IMG/VR virus record: IMGVR_UViG_3300042482_001670 | Span: 1 to 20,663 of that record | Length of the DNA: 20,663 bases | Direction: 5' to 3' (one strand) | Source of the DNA: a virus | Shown here: positions 15,544 through 20,663 of the stretch, piece by piece | Layout of the letters: every line of letters starts with the position of its first letter | Numbering within the stretch: the first letter of the stretch is position 1 | Notes under the pieces: generated by a model | Database searches by the model: none | Seen by the model: only the letters and a program-made list of their open reading frames with translations | What the model was told of the DNA's origin: nothing | Translations under genes and position numbers: made by a program

Positions 15544-16785
15544 TTATGCTATATTGAATTGTGTTTTCAGAATATTATAGTTTGATAATACTTCGGCGTC
15601 AGTCAGAGTTCTATCGTAAATGTGTATTGAATACAAATTACTTTCACCAATATAACCATCAAAACAAGAACCGGGGCCTCTACCCGTCATTAAATTACTA
15701 TTAGCACCACTTGGTGTCGGATTAACAACCAAACCATTCTTTGTTGGTGATTGTAGAACACCATTGATATATGCTTTGGCATTATTTGTACCCGATTTAC
15801 AACTTGCAACAATATAAAGGTCTTGATTAATCCAGTTTGCTGATGATAATGTAAAACCAACACCACCACCAACACCATCAAAAAAATCAAGAGCAATATT
15901 TGGTGCAACGTTTACATTATTTGAAGTATTATACATATAAAAACTAAACTTCCTGTTCGCACCCGAACAAAAATCCAAATTAATAAGTGCTGACCATCTG
16001 AAACCAGTGTTTCCGTGTGGAATACTTATTTGTCTTAAGAATACACAAACTGTTATTTCACTCGCACTACGTACTAAAGAAGCTCCAAGACCCCAATCGA
16101 TGTATGGCGAAGATGATATGGCGTTATTAAATTGTAATGATTTTGTTGATCCACCAACATAAGAAACATTTTCAGAGTTAATTATTGTTCCTGTATACCC
16201 ATTTGGTGATAAATCAAATACACTTGTTCCTGTTCCTGGATAACTTGAACTATTGGACATATTGGTATAAAGAACCAAACCTGTTTGATTTATATCTTGG
16301 CTTGGAATTGTTGGTGTATTTGTTGGTGTTGGGGTTGGGGTTGAAGTTGACGTAACAGTAGGTGTAGGGGTTAAAGTTGGAGTCATGCTTGGTGTTGGTG
16401 TATTCGAGGGTGCAATTGACCCTTCAAATGATGTCCAGTAACCATTATTGTTCAACCAAATTTTGGCCTGTGCTCCTTGATTGGGTGCCCAAGAATCCGC
16501 TCCTGCAGCTAAGGTGTTTGCCAAATCAACGAAAGAAGACTCTGTTAATTCAGAGGATCTGAAAAAGCCAACAGAGGCAAATACTCCTTCTATCGGAGTT
16601 GGTTGACTGTTGTCTGGAACAGATTGTGCAACTACATAACCCAGCTGCTCGTCAGGACCATTCCACCAAGCAAGTCCAGTAGAAGAGAACCCTTCTGTAG
16701 GAAATCCAATAGCCAGATTGCCAATCTGTTCGGTACCTGCTATAGGAGATCCTGTGTTATATGCAAACGGTCTGGAAATTGACAT
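15544..16785 (-). CDS. Tail fibre/adhesin with Thr-Pro linker and LamG-like domain
   Basis: A 413-residue three-part protein. Residues 1-125 form an N-terminal domain (EQIGNLAIGFPTEG, then LAWWNGPDEQLGYVVAQ, then AKIWLNNNGYWTSFEG), probably the virion-attachment module. Residues 127-163 are a Thr/Pro/Ser linker. Residues 167-413 look like a concanavalin A/LamG jelly roll (GLVLYTNMSN, SLQFNNA, ITVCVFLRQIS, AKAYINGVLQ, ending with IGESNLYSIHIYDRTLTDAE), a fold that binds carbohydrates. It most likely contacts the host surface. It is followed after 4 bp by the 57-residue gene. A GATATATA box lies only 5 nt upstream of the ATG, so the message may be leaderless or nearly so. Confidence 0.75.
   Translation of the reverse strand: MSISRPFAYNTGSPIAGTEQIGNLAIGFPTEGFSSTGLAWWNGPDEQLGYVVAQSVPDNSQPTPIEGVFASVGFFRSSELTESSFVDLANTLAAGADSWAPNQGAQAKIWLNNNGYWTSFEGSIAPSNTPTPSMTPTLTPTPTVTSTSTPTPTPTNTPTIPSQDINQTGLVLYTNMSNSSSYPGTGTSVFDLSPNGYTGTIINSENVSYVGGSTKSLQFNNAISSSPYIDWGLGASLVRSASEITVCVFLRQISIPHGNTGFRWSALINLDFCSGANRKFSFYMYNTSNNVNVAPNIALDFFDGVGGGVGFTLSSANWINQDLYIVASCKSGTNNAKAYINGVLQSPTKNGLVVNPTPSGANSNLMTGRGPGSCFDGYIGESNLYSIHIYDRTLTDAEVLSNYNILKTQFNIA
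16297..16407 (-). repeat. Thr/Pro-rich linker repeats in fibre protein
   Basis: This stretch encodes about 37 residues of alternating Thr-Pro with Ser, Val, Leu and Asn (residues 127-163, e.g. TPTLTPTPTVTSTSTPTPTP). It separates the N-terminal module from the LamG-like domain. Such linkers are extended and flexible and, being rich in Thr/Ser, are possible O-glycosylation acceptors. The DNA is a degenerate GTTGGTGT-type repeat on the plus strand. Confidence 0.8.
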
Positions 16786-16790
16786 TATTT

Positions 16791-16798
16791 TATATATC
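16791..16798 (-). promoter_or_regulatory. GATATATA box before the LamG fibre gene
   Basis: An exact octamer on the minus strand within ATTGGTGGATATATAAAATAATG; it shares the 12-mer GGTGGATATATA with the neck-gene leader. Only 5 nt separate it from the ATG at 16785, so a T4-late-like start site would fall at about the start codon. Confidence 0.5.
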
Positions 16799-16829
16799 CA
16801 CCAATCAAGATCTAATTGTCATTTGCAAT

Positions 16830-17102
16830 TTAAGAAACTGTATAAACTCCAGAATTAAAATCTAACTTTCCTTCACCATATTTTGCGACAATTTCATCCA
16901 CGAGCTGTTTTTCGTTTTCGTTTAATTGTAGTGTTTCTTGGTAAAGGTTTTGAATTTGTTCACCGACCGTGGTTACCTCTCTTTCAAGAAAGAATTTTTG
17001 GGCATTGAGTTGACCTATCTGCTGAATGTTATTTCGAGCTGCCTCCCTTAAATTTTGAATCCTATCCAATTCTTCAGGGGTAAGTTTAATTTGATTTTCC
17101 AT
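16830..17102 (-). CDS. Short coiled-coil protein, paralogue of the 18349-18630 gene
   Basis: A protein of 90 residues from ATG 17102, beginning MENQIKLTPEELDRIQNLRE. The middle is predicted coiled coil, rich in Gln/Glu/Asn, and the C-terminus reads EIVAKYGEGKLDFNSGVYTV. It shares the TPEEL-x2-IQ start, the helical middle and the KYG...LD...SG(V)YT end with the gene at 18349-18630, so the two are paralogues. An upstream in-frame ATG at 17132 would add 10 residues; I prefer 17102 because its leader (AAAAAAATAAAA) is A-rich like others here, and because MENQIKL fits the conserved part. Small proteins of this type are frequent in T4-like phages; the function is unknown, possibly structural or chaperone-like. 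Confidence 0.65.
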   Translation of the reverse strand: MENQIKLTPEELDRIQNLREAARNNIQQIGQLNAQKFFLEREVTTVGEQIQNLYQETLQLNENEKQLVDEIVAKYGEGKLDFNSGVYTVS

Positions 17103-17194
17103 TTTTATTTTTTTGTACTCCTGTTTCATCAAAATATTCCAATCCTATCCTTTGGAATTTTTTATAATTTTCCTGTACAATCTGAAATTCAAGA

Positions 17195-18352
17195 ATGAAA
17201 CCTAAAATTTTAAGTTTGGTCCCAGATAGGCTTGAAAAACCTATGGGAGGACTAGGAATTCAATACACACATATACATCCTTATTTACAAGAGAATTTTG
17301 AGGTATTCACTGTTTGTTATCCACACCTTACCCCACAATTTTCATTTCCTAATACTAAACAAATTTACCCGTCATTTTTACCAGACCCAAAAGAACCAGG
17401 AAATCCTCTAATTTATAATCTGGCACACCAAATTAATTATTTCACAGCTTCTTTAAAATTTCAACGACCTGATTTGATTCACGCCTACGATTGGCCATGC
17501 TACTTGGTAGCTAACCATCTGGCCATTTATTATGGGGTTCCTTTGGTGATGTCTTTGAGCTTAAGTATAAGAGGTCAAATCCAAAAAAATTTAAAAATTG
17601 TTTTTGATGACAAAAATTTCGATGGATTAACCACACAAAAAACTTTGGAGGGTTTGGAAACGGGGATGTTAAATTGTGCAGATATTATTGTTGGTGTCGG
17701 AAGTTTTTACAAAGACGTATATCCAGAATTTCGTTCGAAAATCAGAATTATTCCAAATGGAATCAATTTAGATTCTTGGATACCTAAGAGCCAAGTTTCA
17801 ATACCTTTGGACAATGGTATAAATGTTCTATACATCGGAAGATTTGCCAAAATGAAAGGGTTTGATCATTTGATGAATGCAAATATTCCGGATGGGATTA
17901 ATTTAATTGTGGCTGGATCATCTGAGGGAGGAGATTTAGAATGTGTAAATCTGCTTCAAGCTAAATTAGATTCGAAAAAAAAGAATTTATTTTTCTGTGG
18001 TCCTTTATATGGACAGAAAAAAATTGAACTCATGCACTCTGTAGAAGCAGTAATCATGCCCAGCGTTCATGAACCATTTGGCATTGTAGCTTTAGAAGCT
18101 TTTGCTTCCGGTGCCATATTGATTTCATCTCGTTTAGATGGTTTGGGTGATTTTGTAAACGAAAGAAATTCAATGTTGGTAGAACCAACTCCAGAAGGAA
18201 TTGAAAAATCCCTTGAAAATTTATTGAAATTGAAAGAAGAAGAAAAGTTGAAATTAAAAATAGAAGGTAGAAAAACCTGTGAGATCTTTACATGGAAAAA
18301 TGCTGGAGAAAAAATGACAGAAGTCTACAATGAACTTCTAAAATCTCGTTAA
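17195..18352 (+). CDS. GT4-type glycosyltransferase (only plus-strand gene)
   Basis: A 385-residue GT-B enzyme of the GT4/glycogen-synthase-like type. It has an N-terminal Gly loop MGGLGIQYTHIH (17-28), RPDLIHAYDW (91-100), the linker IIPNGINLDSW (185-195), donor-site residues in YIGRFAKMKGFDHL (213-226), and E-x7-E as E293/E301 in HEPFGIVALEAFASG. All core motifs are intact, so it is probably active on a nucleotide sugar; the acceptor is unknown. It is the only rightward gene in the window, wedged between two paralogous minus-strand genes. Its stop shares the TTAA at 18349-18352 with the stop of its convergent neighbour. The promoter should lie in 17103-17194, which has no GATATATA box on either strand. 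Opposite orientation suggests a separate insertion and perhaps different timing from the late genes. Confidence 0.88.
   Translation: MKPKILSLVPDRLEKPMGGLGIQYTHIHPYLQENFEVFTVCYPHLTPQFSFPNTKQIYPSFLPDPKEPGNPLIYNLAHQINYFTASLKFQRPDLIHAYDWPCYLVANHLAIYYGVPLVMSLSLSIRGQIQKNLKIVFDDKNFDGLTTQKTLEGLETGMLNCADIIVGVGSFYKDVYPEFRSKIRIIPNGINLDSWIPKSQVSIPLDNGINVLYIGRFAKMKGFDHLMNANIPDGINLIVAGSSEGGDLECVNLLQAKLDSKKKNLFFCGPLYGQKKIELMHSVEAVIMPSVHEPFGIVALEAFASGAILISSRLDGLGDFVNERNSMLVEPTPEGIEKSLENLLKLKEEEKLKLKIEGRKTCEIFTWKNAGEKMTEVYNELLKSR
18349..18352. other. Convergent stop codons sharing TTAA
   Basis: The plus-strand glycosyltransferase stop (TAA, 18350-18352) and the minus-strand coiled-coil gene stop (TAA, complement of 18349-18351) overlap within the palindrome TTAA. 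There is no room for a terminator between the convergent genes. Confidence 0.9.
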
Positions 18353-18630
18353 TTTATAGGAGTTAAAATACCAGTTTCTAGGTCTAAACTGACGTTCCCA
18401 TATTTATATTCCATGAGAGACATAAAATTTTTTTCTTCCTCTTTAAATTTCAAAAATTTTCTTTCAGTCTCTTTTTTCCTTTCTTGGAGATTAATTTCTT
18501 CCATCTTAAGAGAACCGAATTCAACCAAGAACATATCACCAGATTTCCTGAATTCCTGAATTTTCTTTAATTCTTCTGGCTGTATCATATCTGAATATTC
18601 TTCTTTTCCTGTTTCTTCTATATTATTCAT
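18349..18630 (-). CDS. Short coiled-coil protein, paralogue of the 16830-17102 gene
   Basis: A 93-residue protein. After a 14-residue acidic start (MNNIEETGKEEYSD) comes MIQPEELKKIQEFRKSGDMF, a charged helical middle with many Lys/Glu (LQERKKETERKFLKFKEEEK), and the end YKYGNVSLDLETGILTPIN. The PEEL-x2-IQ start and the KYG...LDLETGILT end match the paralogue on the other side of the plus-strand glycosyltransferase. Its ATG overlaps the stop of the preceding 102-residue gene by 4 bp (ATGA), so they are coupled. Function unknown. Confidence 0.75.
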   Translation of the reverse strand: MNNIEETGKEEYSDMIQPEELKKIQEFRKSGDMFLVEFGSLKMEEINLQERKKETERKFLKFKEEEKNFMSLMEYKYGNVSLDLETGILTPIN

Positions 18631-18935
18631 GTGCGAGAAAATGTTGCTTGTGAATTAATCGAATTTGCGGATTGTAGTTCTGGAATAACAAAAGTTTCTA
18701 TTGCCTGAATGAGGCTGTTATAAGAATCCGAAATTGAAATATCATAATTCAACTTGCTGCGATCTACGTTTGAAAAAACTACAGTATCTCTGTGAATTCC
18801 ATCTTCAGAGACAACATGAAGATCAACGTGCAAATTTCCTTGGAAAGACAAATGGGCTACGATCTTCAAAAGAGGAGACTCGTGGATTAATTGCGAGGTT
18901 GGATTTTTGAATAAACCTGTAATCTGAATGGCCAT
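18627..18935 (-). CDS. 102-residue protein of unknown function
   Basis: I do not recognise this protein. It begins MAIQITGLFKNPTSQLIHES and has alternating polar/hydrophobic strands (LLKIVAHLSFQGNLHVDLHV, then DTVVFSNVD), then a helix around residues 70-90 (YNSLIQAIETFVIPEL) and a Ser/Asn-rich end. A beta-rich body with a C-terminal helix would suit a small virion or tail accessory protein. The ATG at 18935 has a GATATATA box 19 nt upstream, so it probably heads a late unit with the overlapping 93-residue gene. There is no signal peptide or membrane segment. Confidence 0.7.
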   Translation of the reverse strand: MAIQITGLFKNPTSQLIHESPLLKIVAHLSFQGNLHVDLHVVSEDGIHRDTVVFSNVDRSKLNYDISISDSYNSLIQAIETFVIPELQSANSINSQATFSRT

Positions 18936-18954
18936 AGATTTCTATTAATTTTTA

Positions 18955-18962
18955 TATATATC
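18955..18962 (-). promoter_or_regulatory. GATATATA box before the 102-residue gene
   Basis: An exact octamer on the minus strand, within CCAAAGATATATATAAAAATT, 19 nt upstream of the ATG at 18935 and inside the 51-bp gap after the GT-A glycosyltransferase gene. Candidate late promoter. Confidence 0.5.
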
Positions 18963-18986
18963 TTTGGAAATTAACCCATAAATAAA

Positions 18987-19640
18987 TTATTTTTTTAATC
19001 TTGATAAATAATCCAAAAAATTTCCTTCGTAGATTTTAACACCGATGTGTTTACAGCACATAGAAGGATTTAACCAAATTTTAAAACCTAGATCTGTTAA
19101 TTTTTTACACATCATTCTATCTTCACTCATCAAGTTTCCTTCAACAATACCAATATCAAAAACCATTCGATTTTGGGCTCCTTCGTTCCAATAGATTGAA
19201 CTTTTCTCCCATAAAGTTAGTAGGGCCTTTCTTGACAGTTTCAAGAAACCAGTACCAATTCCTTCAACCTGCATCAATCCATGTTCATTGACTGATAAAT
19301 TATTGGCGGATATAGGATAAATCTCCTTTGAATCTGTTTTTTTTGGATATGTTCCGCCAATAACATCAAGTGGGCTCTCTGCCAATTCAACAACCCATCG
19401 GGGGTTAAATTCCAAATCATGATCTATGAAAATTATACTTTCTACCTGATGTTGAACCGCTAATTTAACAAGGTCGTTTCTGGCTCTTTGTACCAATGCA
19501 TCATAGGAAAGAAAAATTGGGATTAAATCAATTTTTTTTAAAGATGCCTCTTTAATTGCTGAGAATAATGAAACTGCAAATTGGGCGGTAACCTTTCCAT
19601 CATAGCACGGAGTTCCAATCATAATTTTTTTTTGAGACAT
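18987..19640 (-). CDS. GT-A (GT2-like) glycosyltransferase
   Basis: A 217-residue nucleotide-sugar transferase of the compact GT-A kind common in phages. It begins KIMIGTPCYDGKVTAQF (residues 5-21), continues with LVQRARNDLVKLA (49-61), then the metal-binding DxD motif as D73-H-D75 in IIFIDHDLEFNP. It then has GGTYPKK (95-101), GIGTGFLKLSRKAL (127-140) and a catalytic-type SEDRMMCKKL (172-181), with H198 near the C-terminus. It appears complete. It lies 18 bp after the S74 fibre gene, so fibre and glycosyltransferase are probably co-transcribed. The sugar and acceptor cannot be read from sequence. Confidence 0.8.
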   Translation of the reverse strand: MSQKKIMIGTPCYDGKVTAQFAVSLFSAIKEASLKKIDLIPIFLSYDALVQRARNDLVKLAVQHQVESIIFIDHDLEFNPRWVVELAESPLDVIGGTYPKKTDSKEIYPISANNLSVNEHGLMQVEGIGTGFLKLSRKALLTLWEKSSIYWNEGAQNRMVFDIGIVEGNLMSEDRMMCKKLTDLGFKIWLNPSMCCKHIGVKIYEGNFLDYLSRLKK

Positions 19641-19658
19641 TTAAATAGGTTAATTCCT

Positions 19659-20663
19659 CTAATCTTTAGGGAGAGATTTCTCTAAAGTTTCAATTCTAGA
19701 GGTCAGCTCTTGAATAGCATTAACTAAATGCCAAGTTACTCTGCTCGAATTGACAGATAAAACACCATCGGATGTTTCTGAAACTGCTTCTGGAATAATT
19801 AATTGAAACTCCTGTGCTATTACACCAATCTGAATTCCTGGTTTTTTAATGGCTCTGTTTTTTGGAATTTCGATAATTTCATCCTCTTTTCTATATTCGA
19901 AATTACGAACTCTTATGGAGTTAATAATTGACAAACCTTGTGAATTGTCAATAATATTTTTTTTCAATCTTATATCGGAGTTTACTTGCCAACTTGGATC
20001 ATTTTGTCCATTATAAGCTCCGTTAGTACCACCAATAAAAGCGGTATCATCTGCTATACCTCCTGCAAGATCACCAATTACAATTTGATTTACCGCATTT
20101 GTTGCACTTCCTTCTGCACCTCGACCGATGATAACGTTTCCTGTTCCATTTATTAGCTGAGATCCTGCTTGATAACCAGCAGCAACATTTCTAGCTCCAA
20201 CTGTCACATTTTTTAATGATTCAGATCCAACCGCCGTGTTTTGATTTCCGGTTGTGTTTGAACTTAAAGAAGCAGAACCAGCAGCAAGATTATTATCACC
20301 AGTTGTGTTTGAGTCTAGTGCTTGTGAACCTACTGCTACGTTATTATCAGCAGTGCTGAGCAACAAAGCATTGTGTCCTATTGCAACGTTGTTACTATTC
20401 ACAACATTTGCTCCCAAAGCATCGTTTCCTATCGCAACATTTTGAATTCCTGTTGTGTTATCATCCAAGGCCTGATATCCAACCGCTACGTTGTTGGCAC
20501 CAGTGGTGTTGACACCCAATGCGTTAAATCCCACGGCTAGGTTAGGTGTTCCAGTTGTATTGGAATCTAAGGCTCTAGAACCAACAGCTACGTTGTTGTC
20601 AGCCGTGTTGAGCAGCAAGGCATTATGTCCTACAGCCACGTTGTTGCTGTTGGTAGCGTTTGC
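19659..20663 (-). CDS. Tail fibre with S74 self-cleaving chaperone domain, 5' end missing
   Basis: The frame is open to the right edge, so the N-terminus lies outside the window; 334 codons plus the stop are visible. About 160 residues consist of tandem 17-residue units of the type NNVAVGSRALDSNTTG, expected to form a YadA-head-like trimeric beta structure. After NQIVIGDLAGG comes the intramolecular chaperone (peptidase S74) domain, starting SDIRLKKNI with GVIAQE and a C-terminal coiled coil (LVNAIQELTSRIETLEKSL). In this family the chain cuts itself just before the serine of the SD-x-R-x-K motif. Here that would be before Ser at 19979-19977, releasing the last 106 residues after trimer folding. 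It is probably a host-recognition fibre or spike. Confidence 0.88.
   Translation of the reverse strand, partial: ANATNSNNVAVGHNALLLNTADNNVAVGSRALDSNTTGTPNLAVGFNALGVNTTGANNVAVGYQALDDNTTGIQNVAIGNDALGANVVNSNNVAIGHNALLLSTADNNVAVGSQALDSNTTGDNNLAAGSASLSSNTTGNQNTAVGSESLKNVTVGARNVAAGYQAGSQLINGTGNVIIGRGAEGSATNAVNQIVIGDLAGGIADDTAFIGGTNGAYNGQNDPSWQVNSDIRLKKNIIDNSQGLSIINSIRVRNFEYRKEDEIIEIPKNRAIKKPGIQIGVIAQEFQLIIPEAVSETSDGVLSVNSSRVTWHLVNAIQELTSRIETLEKSLPKD
20175..20663 (-). repeat. Tandem 17-residue fibre repeats with an 84-codon higher-order repeat
   Basis: The translated units are 17 residues (one is 16) with the pattern NNVAVG-x2-AL-x2-NTTG. Five units form a block that recurs: HNALLLNTADNNVAVGSRAL near the right edge matches HNALLLSTADNNVAVGSQAL at an offset of exactly 252 bp (DNA from 20591 compared with 20339). 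The duplicated DNA has diverged at many third positions, so the block duplication is not recent. Confidence 0.85.

Noticed and set aside
15544-16785. Diversity-generating retroelement target in the LamG adhesin
   Set aside because: No reverse transcriptase gene, no template repeat and no adenine-specific mismatch pattern is visible in the window.
20175-20663. CRISPR-like periodic repeat
   Set aside because: The period is in codons, the frame is open throughout and the units are diverged; it is a protein repeat in a fibre.
1-20663. tRNA genes or other structured RNAs
   Set aside because: No cloverleaf with a T-loop GTTCRANNC and CCA-like end was recognised on either strand, and gaps between genes are too short to host one.

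Overview
The window is a late (virion structure and DNA packaging) region from a T4-like contractile-tailed phage, seen from its complementary strand. All recognisable genes except one are on the minus strand, tightly packed, several with 4-bp ATGA stop/start overlaps. The sequence is AT-rich. None of the gene starts has a convincing Shine-Dalgarno sequence at normal spacing; leaders are A/T-rich instead. This is typical of Bacteroidota and their phages, so I infer a Bacteroidota host (possibly aquatic), although no host gene is present to prove it.

Read in the direction of transcription (high to low coordinates), the layout is as follows. (1) 20663-15366 holds host-contact and glycosylation genes: a tail fibre with 17-residue repeats ending in a self-cleaving S74 chaperone (cut by the right edge), a GT-A glycosyltransferase, two small unknown proteins, one plus-strand GT4 glycosyltransferase, a short coiled-coil protein, a fibre with a Thr/Pro linker and LamG-like domain, and a 57-residue protein. 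(2) 15292-13053 holds a GT4 glycosyltransferase overlapping a homologue of the autotransporter O-heptosyltransferases (BAHT/TibC family). (3) 12985-1645 is the T4-style morphogenesis block in canonical order: a large neck-like protein (gp14-related segment), small terminase (gp16), large terminase (gp17), a strongly enlarged tail sheath (gp18), two tandem tail tube proteins (gp19), a gp26-like baseplate protein and a gp51-like small protein. (4) 1612-1 holds a hydrophilic protein with a tape-measure-type motif and the start of one more gene.

The genes fit one late programme: package DNA, build the neck, sheath, tube and baseplate, and attach adhesins. Four glycosyltransferase-type enzymes lie among the fibre genes. 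The heptosyltransferase homologue is the most unusual; it suggests the phage may glycosylate its own virion proteins, or alternatively host surface structures. A recurring minus-strand octamer, GATATATA, lies in several gene leaders and resembles the T4 late promoter TATAAATA. It is a good candidate for this phage's late promoter. No tRNA, CRISPR, integrase, insertion sequence or strong intrinsic terminator was seen, and no gene-free stretch exceeds about 100 bases.
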